From Trametes villosa (lineage: Eukaryota > Basidiomycota > Agaricomycetes > Polyporales > Polyporaceae): a stretch of DNA of 64,000 bases. The translations under genes were made by a program, and so were the position numbers. The notes beneath the pieces are model-generated. The model was not told the DNA's origin. It saw nothing but the letters and a program-made list of their open reading frames with translations, and ran no database searches. Below are positions 54,080 to 64,000 of this stretch, in pieces; position 1 is the first letter of the stretch, and every line of letters starts with the position of its first letter. Location of the stretch: positions 124,001-188,000 of the forward strand of contig PUDQ02000003.1 of the NCBI GenBank assembly GCA_002964805.2. The letters are read 5' to 3'.

Positions 54080-54250
54080 GTCAAGACGGAACAGGCGAGA
54101 GTCGGTCAAGCGCCAGAGTTTGGCCGGAGTTGATTGTAACGTCATCGAGCGTAGCGCTGACAACCGACGCGCCCGCAGAGGGCCGCGGCGGATCTCCTTC
54201 GTCTTCTCTCTTTCGTCTGCTACGGCTGCACAGCGCATGCAGGCTATAGT
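54080..54250 (+). repeat. Diverged interspersed repeat shared with 24160-24330
   Basis: Shared TTGGCC/CTGGCC, ACGTCAT, GTAGCGCTG, CAACCGACGCG and pyrimidine-rich CTCCTTC stretches in the same order. Old repeat of unknown class. Confidence 0.5.
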
Positions 54251-57200
54251 CGTCCTACACACCTCGGGAAAACTAGGCTACTGCTCGCTATCCACTGCCG
54301 GACCTCGTACAGTGCAACTCTCAAGTATGGCGGGGATGAGAACGGGGCAGGAGGAGGAGGCGGCAAAGCCGGCCGGCAACTTTCCTCGGGACACCCTGCT
54401 TCGCCCGACGACGCCTCACCGACCTCCAACAGTAGCAGGGCGTGCATTGGGACGGACCTGGCGTTCAGGTAAGCCTAAAATTGCATCGCATTTGCGTCTC
54501 CTGCATCACATTCTGGCCCGGTAAATCCTTTACCTCGGCCAATGCGTAGTCTCTATCTCTTCTGCTCGCGCACTCTGAGTCTGTCAGACACTCCTCACGT
54601 TATCAATTCCTGGTGCATCATATCCAAAATGAATGAAATTCGGAGCTGCGAGTGCTAATGTATGCCGTTCTCTGTAGTGTGCGGTCGCATTGTCAAAACA
54701 CCGCGACCCCAGTACATCGTGCCAACGCCGACGCCCCCGCGACGGTGTTGCGCACTTCCTTCATCCACACCAGCGGCTTGGCCATCTCCACGAACTTTCT
54801 CTCCTCCGCGCCCGTGGGACTACCCCTACAGCAGAGCCGGTTGCGACGCCTGCTCAGCAACGTCTTGCCCTTCGCATTTGGTACGTGCTGTCACCACATT
54901 CTCGATCCGGGCGTGACCTTAGCACAGAATGCTGTACCACCTCGCACTCGTCCTATGCCTACACGTCTCGCTAGACACTCCGGCCACAAGGTTGCGACGC
55001 AAATCGTCGCCGACTTCATCGCTCGATCAACACGACGCGCAAATTCAAGAGGGACTCGGTACATCATGTCGCTCGCCCTGCGTTCCGAGACGCGCCTCAA
55101 CCATCGTATCACGCCGGCCCGCGACTCAGTCGCGAATCTCAGGATTGAGCCGCGCATGTGCACTAGCGAACACAGATACTGGGTACGTGGTCATCCGCCT
55201 GTCCCCCGCCGTGCCGGCCACCCTCTGTTCTGGTTCTGTTTGCTTGAGGACGTGCATTTCGCAGGTCTTTCGCGCCTCCCGCACATCCCGCGCACCACTT
55301 CTAGCTTGTAGAATCCGTGACCTCGTGCGCAGCGTCGTCTTCCAGAACGCCTCCCAGCTCAGCCTTTTTGCCGGTTCTCCCGTTCCTCCGCACCAGCTTG
55401 CTCCCCGCCTGGCGGACACTCCATTAGAAGGCTTGCCTTGGCACTCATGGCCCAACCTCGTCAATCCGTCGACCGTACGTGAATCCTACTGCAGTTCACG
55501 ACGTCTCGCCTCGCACGGTCTCAGCCGATTTGGAGAAGAACTCCCATGACACGGAGAAAGACGCCGTCGCTCAGTGAGTACTATCCCACTCCTAGATCCA
55601 AATTTCGTAGTGACATCCCGCTCCACGCGCACCACCAGCCTCTTTGCGCGCCCGCCCTCGCCTGCTCTCCATCTATGCGAACGCGCGTGCGCTCTCCTGA
55701 TGGACATGACACACGGGCGCGGGTGCATGAAACCCGCTGTCCGGGCGCTCTCATCCGCGGTAAGTTCTCGGAGCGAGGGCTGTTCCCGCCCGTGCAAACC
55801 TCGCAGCTCTCCCAAGAACATGCAGGTCTTTCGTTGTGGATTTCTTTCCGGGAGCTCGTCTATGAGGCTTCCGGCACTACGTTCCCGTCTACAAGTGCGA
55901 CTTCATCGTCCACGTGCGGTACGTCCCAGATCAGCTCCATCCTCTACAATATTCCACTCACATACAGCTGCCGTACAGGCCCTCTTTCTCTTCTGAGCCC
56001 GCCGATAGTACTGCAATGTAGGAGACCGGCGGCACGCGACCTCTACAAGGGCACCTTCGGACGTCCGACGCGACTCTCCACCCCGAGAACGCTCCCTACT
56101 GCCAGGCTCATCGGTAAACGGAGCCTCTACTGCTGATGCTGAGAGCGCACGTCACAGCTGCGCCACACCCCTCACCCAGTATCTATCCGGAGCATGTGAG
56201 CTAATAGGTACGTCCGGGGCTTCGCGGACCTCGTCGGAGTCCCTGTTGATGCGGACGCAGACACGGACGCGCCCGTGATCCCGAACGCCGCTCTGCTGGG
56301 CGCACGTCGCCAGACGTGCGCGCATGCGCGGAGCCACATTGACGAGGACAACCGTAGCAGAACATGCTTAGCGACAGCGCAAGCACCGGCATGACCGCCG
56401 CCACGTCCAGTCTGCACGACCGCTCAAAGATCCAAGCCGACGCTGCCTAGCCGGGGGCATGACATGCTCGAAGATACCCAGGTCGTCAGGGCGGAGATCG
56501 CGAGAGGCGGCTGAGCGGGAAGGGGCACCCTCGTCGAGCCCAGTCACTGCGTAGCTGAGCTTGCTGTGTAGTAGTGGTATATCACGGTATCTTCTCGTCC
56601 ATACACATTCAATGCGGCTTCAGACTCACCGACATGAGCACTGAGAGCCTGTCGGCGCAGGAGGCCCCCCTTCTCTGTATGTACGTGCCGCACTCTGTGA
56701 CGCTGCAGCCGATGCGTCAACAGAATACACATGTTCCCGCCACGCGGCGTGCGGTTGACGTCGCGGCCCTAATACCCGCCGGCGAGGAGTGCACATAACA
56801 TCCGCTCTTCTCAACATAGGTGTTTTGTTCTTCTGTCCGTGTGCTCGACACTATTCTTACGTATGCACATGATACATCTTCTGGATCATCTTTCACGGCG
56901 CATTCCATACGCAGGTCAGTGTGACTGGAGCATCGAGCTATGCTGAACACACGGTAGAGAATCGCGTCGACGAAGGCAACACGACGTCGGCCTCAGAGTC
57001 TGAGCATACAAAGAATGATGTAGGTAGCAGCGAAGCAGCCCGGAGACGATGCAGATGTAGAGAGATGTGCCCGCCCTGCAGATGACAGGCTAGTCCCGGG
57101 GTCCTGGTGGTTCATCGAGGATAGGATGGCGGGAGAGTATAGAGTTTCGCGGTGGTATGTTGGAGCGAAAGGGTCTGGTTTGATTGAAGGCGAAGGACGA

Positions 57201-57422
57201 ACGTGGCGAGAGCGACCACCAACTATGAGGGGAGGTCAGCATGCGGTGAAGCATGTTCCAGCGCATTCTCTTCCTGGGTGGTAAGAGGAACGACGACTTC
57301 TGAAGGGTGACCGTGGATGCGTTCCTGGGATGGGGTGGCATGACGCGTGGGGACTGTCGCTATCACGTTTCCTGTATTAGTAGGGGCGGCTTCAGGTGTT
57401 GCGCTATGAGAGGCGAGCCACT

Positions 57423-59875
57423 TCAGAGACGTGTTTCAAAACAAAAGTAGTTGAAAATCCACCTTTTCGGTATCCCCTTGATGTGACGCACTTTCTGTCT
57501 CAGCGGCTCGGCGTATTCCCGTATCTTCTTCTCGTAGTAATCATCGCCGTAGTTGTAAAGCCTCAGGAGTATGTCGCACAAGCGCAGCACGTCTGGAAGT
57601 AGCTCATCAGTGATGCACTGGAGTACATCGTCCGATACTCCGTAGGTGAGCCTCCAAACGACGTCCTCGAGAGTCCCGGCATCAATAGATGCTTGGATGT
57701 GTTGAACCCGCTCCTCTGTGAACTGATCCAGGAGAGTGCGAGTCAGCCGCTCGAGAACATCCCGCGTGTACGTGCGAACGGTCTCGCGGTCCTCAGCGGG
57801 AAGGGTATCGTTTAAGCCTTTGTTGGCGCATCGCAGGAAGTGGGCGATACTCCGGATATATGTCGCAAGAGCTGAGCTTGTATCCGCGGCGACTATATGC
57901 CTCTCGTTGCAGCGGAGGTCGCAGTATGACCAGTTCATGGCTGGATTTAGGGATGACTCGATTAGTACGTGCGGCAGCTGCAAATGAGTACGACGTCACC
58001 TTGTAAGAGGACCTCTTCCACACCGTCTTTTGCAGTGCGCTTGGCATAGTCCATGAGCACGGCCCCCACGTCGGTAAGCCACTCATGACTGAGGAAGGGC
58101 GTCCCATGGTGATTGACCTTCAGATGGCTCGTGATTGCATTGATAGTTGTCATCTCCCATACCAGTTCAGCCACCTTCATTTCAGACGGCCAGAATGACC
58201 CGCGCAAGTAAGCCTTCAAGGTGGCCTGTTCCTCATCCGAGAGACGCGTCGGTGGTGTTCCCGGGTAAAGCAGGCAGAGGGCGATCTGGAGCCACAACGA
58301 CTGGTGTCGGTTTTCCCTTCCCAAGGGACCATCGCGGGAGTCCGTTGCCGCACCAAAGTGCTCTTGTGCGGATCGGTGAAGTCGGCGGAAGTACTCGAGA
58401 ACATCTCTGTCCTTGAGCTTCATAAGGCACACAGTCGCAGCATCCAGGGCATCGGGGTGTAAGGTAACACTGTACGCTTCGACGAGCGTCTCCACGTCCA
58501 ACTTTGATGCGGAATTGTCGACGTCAAATCGCTCACGCCCCTTCCACGTAAGCTTTCCAGTTTGCCAACTCGTAGGGCAGGGGTTGCTCTCCGCGAGGAC
58601 CCGGAAGACGGAGCCCAAAAAGTGAATCGGCGGCACAGACACATGACGGAACAGCCGCGCCAAGATACCGCTCAGTGCCTCGAGGGTGTCCGCAAGAAAG
58701 CGACACAATGAGCGCATGGCCTCCAGAACCGAGTGTACGAGCCGCTTTGGCTGCCACAACGAGTAGAGTGCGCGACCTTGGGGGGTGAGGTAGGCACATC
58801 CTGAGTTGAGAAGAGGCAGGAGCGTGGTGACAACGACGAATAGGCCCAGGAGGCCGACGAGGGCCGAGGAGATGGTGGCGACCGTGTGATGAAGCTTCCA
58901 TAGGAGGATGAGGAGGCCGGCAAGGAAGCAAGAGAGAGCGAGCTGGAGTAGGACGGGAATCGCGCTGACGACGTCTTCCACACGCCACTTCTTGAGACCG
59001 CTGAGGCGGTGTTGGCGAAGTTGTGCAGCATGCCGTGACGTGCCCGCGACGCCGCTCGCGTACTCATTGGTCCATTGCTTGACCATGATACCGATAGTTG
59101 CCGAGGCGAGACTCAGAATGAGACCCGAGAACCAGAAGGCGTTAAGCCATACGACCCAGCCGGGAATGGGGGCGGATGGATCAGTATCTGTGCGACCGTT
59201 GATGCCAGGCTGCCTCGTAGAGTTCACGAAGGGAGGATGGACTGAGAAGCTGGCGAGTTGTGATGATATCTGCTGCAGGACCGCGAAGGAGGGATCCGGT
59301 GGAGCGGGATTGAGTAGGACGTATGTCTGCACGTTGAACGTCGTGAGCACAGCGGAGAAGAGACCAGCCTGGTTGATTTTTCCTAATGGTCAGTAACTTA
59401 ATGTCCAAGAATTAAGGTGCAACGTACGAATACGAGGTAGGTGTCAATCTCTTCCTTCCATCGCTTGATCATCTCATCGCTATAAATCTGCACCATTCCG
59501 GCTGCATCAGACCAGGCTTTCGATGCTTCCTCCTCGGTGTAGACATCCCAACATCTATCATATGCGTACTAGAGGATACAGTGGAAACATTGGTCAGAAG
59601 TCAATACATGATAAGCTGAACATACCTCCAAATTATGCAGCTCCGGGATCTCCGGGCGCGGAGGCTTTGTCTCCCCCGACTTCGAACTCTCCTTCTGGTA
59701 ACAAACATGTTCAGATTCGGCGCGAACTCAAAGTACATCGACTGACAATATCACGAGCTAAGCTCTCTTCAGCAGTGGGAATATTGCTTGGTGTACGGGG
59801 CCCGTCCCCTGCATGTATCACTGAAGACGGGTCATCGACGACGTTCGGGCGAGTTTCGCGGGCTAACTGGGGCAT
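57423..59875 (-). CDS. DUF6535-family membrane protein, gene 5
   Basis: Five-exon model (about 741 aa): 59875-59747, 59694-59626, 59568-59428, 59368-58000, 57940-57423, with good GT-AG sites. Exon 1 starts MPQLARET; exon 2 has PRPEIPELHNLE; exon 3 has KAWSDAAGMVQIYSDEM...DTYLVF. Exon 4 contains AGLFSAVLTTFNVQTYVLL, WVVWLNAFWFSGLILSLASA, AIPVLLQLALSCFLAGLLILL and VATISSALVGLLGLFVVVTTLL, four predicted membrane passes. Exon 5 has the C-terminal module YTRDVLERLTRTLLDQF and VLQCITDELLPDVLRLCDIL. Closest by eye to genes 1 and 2. Role unknown; likely an integral membrane protein. Appears intact. Confidence 0.86.
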
Positions 59876-61529
59876 CGCAGCGTCGCTGGAGAGTCGTAGG
59901 TTCGGGTCAAGCGTAGCGCAAGCAGGAGCTGATCGGAGAGACAGAAAAACGGTCCTCTGTAAAGGCGCCGCAACACGGTGCTCACGTCACCTCAAATCGG
60001 AGCTCCGCCGAGCGCACTGCCATCGTTTAATAGCTTCTATAGCGCCCAGCAAAAATGACGAAGTGTGCTACACTGGGAGCCCTCGGGGCAGCATCCTAAG
60101 ATCTAGTAGAACCGCCTGCACAGTATTTGTTCCCGTCAGACGCGCCGAACAGGTTACGTACGTACAGAACGTGTTTAATCATACACCTGAAGAGACGATG
60201 CATGAGACATAACGCGTATACACTAGAGCGACAGAATACAGGGACAGCTAGCCGCATTGCCCGCCACTACGCTAATACCCGGTCGACGTAGGCAGAGTTA
60301 CTGACTAGTCTAGCGGGAATCTAACCCATCATGACGAGTGCCACACCGCCGAATCACAGATTTTGAGCTCGCTCTCGCGATTACGTCTCCATCCGATCTT
60401 CGTCAACCATCGCTGAACTCGCGCGTCCAAAAGCAATGGCTCTTCTGTGTCCCTGTAGATGTCTCATCGTGCCGCTCTAGCAACCAGCTGCAGACCAACG
60501 CAGCAAATTGGCACGCCGTTGTAGAGCAGGGAGTCGAGGCTCTATAGTCGGTGTGAGGTTGGTTATAACGGGGGCGCGGAATATGAACGCACCTCATCGC
60601 TCACAGCTCCAAGTCTCGGGGACCTGCAAAGTTGTGTCAGCTGATACGAGGATGAGTCTGGGCTTCGGCTTACCGCCACTCGTCAACGCCGACTCTTCCT
60701 ACATTGGATTGACGGAACTCATGCCGACATGATAATAAAGAGCTACGGGTGATATAGCCCGAAGCTCAAGCGATAAGCCGCGCATTGGTGCTAGTCAGAT
60801 TTTGGACCGCGATGCTCACGAACTGAGAGGCGAAGAGACGCTTCGCACGGGGCTGAGCCTATGCGCGGATGATTCAGATGCACCATTGGCGTCCGCGTCG
60901 CCAGACTTACTGTCATGTCCAGGCGGTTGGGATCTGGACAAGGGGAAGTTGGAGGTCAGCACGCACCATGTCTACGCGCTCGAAGCGGCGAGGCAGCGGA
61001 ACACGCCACGCTCGCCTGCCATCACGCAACCTAGGGGCTTGCAGGAAGATGTTCCATATCCCAGCATGTGCGAAGTGCGGTGTCTGACCTTTCTTAGGCT
61101 CTCAACGCGCGAGTGAATACGCCCCCTGCGCAAAAGACATTCGTTTAAACAACGGCTGTATCATAGCGTAGTCCTTGGGTCTACCTCGCATCAGCAAGGC
61201 TCGCGCTCCTGAGGGTTCTCAGTTCGGATTAGCCGTGACAGACACAAATAATACCGCAGAATACCACCGTGCATGCACAACGGCATGCACAACGGTCTTC
61301 GTCGTGCAGCGGATTGGTGTTCTACAAGGGCTGCGTTGTGTCTTTCTCGTTGCCTTGTCACGTCAGTCCCCGTAGTATTGAAAGCACGCGGACGACTCAC
61401 CGGCCATCCGCCGGTCACCTCGTCGAGAAGTTTGGGGTGCCGATAGCCTTGATCTATGCGCCAACCATTCAGACGAACTCGCAAAGGAAAACGACGAGTT
61501 ATACTCCCCTTTCCGGAGCCCCTTGTCGA
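59876..61529. other. Intergenic spacer, no confident gene
   Basis: About 1.65 kb upstream of gene 5. No recognisable coding sequence, RNA gene or repeat. Confidence 0.45.
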
Positions 61530-61773
61530 CTTCCTCCAGGCGGTGCGACGTGTTCAGAGCTTAGACGTCATGAAGAGCTCCTAGCGCATCGCCACGGACG
61601 GGACGACCTTCTCAGCGCTCGGCCGACCTGGCAGTGGTGGCGCATGCGCGGTCTGTCAGCTTGGCCTCCAGCTCGACGGTAAGGCGAAGGGCGGGCGTGC
61701 GCACCTCGTCCTGGTTCCCGTACACCATCGCGCAGTCGTAATTCCTGCACCCCGAGCGGATTGCGCGGTTAAC
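61530..61773 (-). pseudogene. Truncated aldo/keto reductase relic
   Basis: Minus strand retains NYDCAMVYGNQDEV (61702-61773) and a decayed copy of the LF.TSKL region (about 61550-61590), with stop codons between and inside them. Everything corresponding to the C-terminal two thirds in the copy at 50940-51823 is absent. It lies at the left edge of the 2.1-kb duplication, copy B. Confidence 0.75.
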
Positions 61774-62410
61774 CTACCCACCGATCCCGCGCGTCAGCAG
61801 AGCAACTTAGCTACAACGGCGCCCTCTAGTTCCCCGACGCGTCCTTCGTCAGCGCACTGCGCGGCGCCCCCTCGCTGCGTGAATGCGTGTCATTAACGGG
61901 TGGTTCCAGAGTCACAGAATGTCTCACCTGAGGCTGAGCGGACGCATATCGCAGTATGGGGGTGGCAGGTAGTCGTGAACGCAATTCTGGCGATGGAGCG
62001 TGTCGGTCGACGAAGGGAGTTCGTGTGCCCACTGGAGAGAGTGGCTATGGGGTCCGCTCGCGTCGTGGGGAGACATATGAACGAACGGGGAGGGCAACGG
62101 CGGGTGGTAGAAGGCAAGTCGAGTGACATGTCATGTTTCAAGATGTGGGGCCGGCATTGCGGAGGATGCGAAGGACGAGGCGAAGTCGACGTGTACGTCG
62201 AAGGCCTACTACCTGGCAGGGCGGGCTTGGAATCAGTCGCCGCTATTCGAGCATACAAAGCAAGATCTTATACACACTGTACATATTTCTCTGTACATGC
62301 CGGAGAATTTCTGGGGGTTTCCACACAGCCGATAAGTAGCGTGAAGCAACGGTGACGCTCAGCGCTCGTCGAGCCGCGAGCGCACTCGCAGTCGCACACG
62401 CCACGAGGGA

Positions 62411-62438
62411 GCGGGAGAAGCGCGATCACGTGCCCGCG
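62411..62438 (-). promoter_or_regulatory. CACGTG + CTTCTCCCGC block, antisense, in duplication copy B
   Basis: Identical to 52457-52484; copied with the 2.1-kb duplication. Confidence 0.5.
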
Positions 62439-64000
62439 TCCGGTCCGTGCGCGCGCAGGCTCCGGCGCTTCCTGCCTTCGGCTTGCCGTGAGACGACGAC
62501 GAGCTCGAAAGCCGCTGTATGCTGGACCCGCACGCCCGCTGAGAACTCTAGTATCGATACTTTCGCAACGCCGCGCCAGTCACCCAGCCTACCGAATTGG
62601 TCTCCTCCGGTCGTCGGTGAGGCCGTCGCGCCCGCTGTGGTCACTGCGGTATGTTCCACCGAGCACTCTACTATGAGCACAAAGCCGTCTTATCTGTTGC
62701 CGTATTCCTCTTGGACAGATCTGAAGCCGAATCCTCTTGAGCAGAACGAGGCTGCGGGAGCCTTGGAGAACGCCCGCGCGGCCGTAAGCAACACGGACGC
62801 TAACTGCCTGTACTCGCACCTTTCATGTCCATCACCAATTCCCTTGCCCGTGGCCAGGCTAGCTCGCGCGCCGCAGCCCGTATGCCCACGCGTGTGCCGC
62901 ACCACCACCGGATTATGCGGTCCTTCCCTTTTTTGAGCGGGATGGAAGATCATCCGGAGAAGCGCGAGGGGAGGGGGATCAGGTTCGCGAACGTACGCAC
63001 GTCCGTCCCACTCCTTGAAGCTTTGCTCACTGTTGCCTCCCATGCCATACCACGCTTGCGATAAAGTCGACCATCTCAGCATAACATTTCGTTCACGCAG
63101 AAGAAGACAGAAAAATGGCACACTGCCTCTGCGTGCAGTGCGTCCCCTTTGTTCACGCAAGTGTCGAAGCATCGCGCTAACCACACATCTAGCATGCGCC
63201 CACGAGACGCCTCTTTTGCTCGAAGATGTGTCTACCTACGCGCGCAAGATCTCCCCAGACGACATCGCGACCTAGAGAAAGAGGGGCGTGGGCGCGGCTC
63301 GCCGGTGTCCACGAGCCGCTCCTCAAGGTAAGTACACGATGCACTTCAGCGCAACATCAGCCTAATCGGTCTCAGTATTGCTCCGGGGCGCTTTTGGCTC
63401 ACCCCGCGTCCGCCACTAGCGCATGGTATGTAGCAGAGGCCCCCACGCCCGTACGACGTCGAACACATAACCCGGAACCCGGAGTCACAAATCGGCCTCT
63501 GGAGTATACTCGTGCACGAGACGGATCTCTTGCCTTATGGAAACGCACCTGCGCCCGCGCCGCGGCTCGAAAGCGCGCATCGCATCTCTACGCCCCGCTC
63601 TCTGTGTGCGGCGGGTCGCCTTCTGGCAGGAATGTGAGTGGCCCGGAGACGGGCCCGGCGCGTGTGCTAGCGTCCAGCTATGACAAGGCGCGGCCCCCTT
63701 CCGCTCGGTCGTCGAGCGCTGCGAGTGCTTCACGGGGTACATATCCAAGGTACGCCGCTCGATCTTACCAGGTGTCCACGCTCGACTTACCGTTCCTCAA
63801 CCCCGGCCTTGCGCTCAGGACCGGACCCGATGCTCTCGGCGCGCACCTCGCTGGCGAATGCACGAAGCCCGTCGTTCCTACTGTACACAAGTGCCGCTTT
63901 CCTACGGGCATGAGGCGTGCCGACTACCGCACGTATGGCACTGTAGACGTGCGCGCGTAGCACGGCAGACACTCCATCTGTGGTGGACGCCACGGCGGGC

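Larger units (their letters stand above)
51850..57422. other. Intergenic, no confident gene
   Basis: About 5.6 kb from the reductase relic to the 3' end of gene 5. ORFs conserved between the two copies of the 2.1-kb duplication (for example at 52715-53064) have no domain I know, and conservation here follows from recent duplication. Also holds the repeat at 53740-53960, the block at 54.08-54.25 kb, and GCCGTCGCTCAGTGAGT at 55563. Confidence 0.45.
61528..63636. repeat. Segmental duplication copy B (about 2.1 kb)
   Basis: Counterpart of 51572-53705, offset about 9.9-10.0 kb, in the same orientation. Small indels are scattered through it. The rest of the window to 64000 (63637 on) shows no recognisable gene. 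Confidence 0.85.

Noticed and set aside
12349..64000. Repeat-induced point mutation (RIP) explaining decay of the blocks
   Set aside because: The decayed blocks stay GC-rich and stop-poor rather than AT-rich with TpA excess, so there is no visible RIP signature.
1..64000. CRISPR array, bacterial operon or phage
   Set aside because: No regularly spaced direct repeats, no ribosome-binding sites or polycistronic layout; spliced genes and LTR elements show a eukaryotic genome.

Overview
The window looks like a transposon-rich, possibly subtelomeric stretch of a filamentous basidiomycete (Agaricomycete) genome. The evidence is five genes of the DUF6535 membrane-protein family (a family I associate with mushroom-forming fungi), introns of about 50-60 nt with GT-AG ends, Ty3/Gypsy LTR elements and an interstitial CCCTAA (TTAGGG-type) telomere-like array. 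There is no sign of bacterial operons.

Layout. (1) 1-12348 is a Ty3/Gypsy complex. A plus-strand gag-pol copy enters from the left edge. A 434-bp LTR of its own family, inserted antisense with an AACTG target duplication, splits it between RNase H and integrase. The integrase half follows and then the 3' LTR. From there the sequence turns back as an inverted copy of gag-PR-RT-RH ending in the 5' LTR. Bases 1-3435 and 6057-9491 form a gap-free and apparently identical palindrome around the integrase segment. (2) 12349-64000 holds five head-to-tail DUF6535 genes, all on the minus strand, with 3' ends at 19.3, 29.0, 38.3, 48.0 and 57.4 kb. All share one exon plan with the same intron phases (0,0,0,1). 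Gene 2 has an extra duplicated C-terminal exon. Gene 3 is broken by a 3.1-kb non-autonomous LTR element flanked by GCTAA. (3) Between the genes lie 4-7 kb blocks without convincing genes. They carry diverged repeats, a recurring CACGTG/TTCTCCCG motif shared with the Gypsy LTR, a 744-bp terminal-inverted-repeat element holding the telomere-like array and two tRNA-like modules, and a 2.1-kb duplicated segment with aldo/keto reductase relics upstream of genes 4 and 5.

How it fits together: the locus is a tandem family of four-pass membrane proteins of unknown role, expanding and decaying among retroelements. I see no metabolic pathway. The most unusual structures are the self-nested, folded-back Gypsy element, the telomere-repeat/tRNA-like TIR element, and the short LTR element whose LTRs hold seven GAACAATAG motifs. 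Splice models were made by eye from frame, phase and paralogue comparison, without transcript support.
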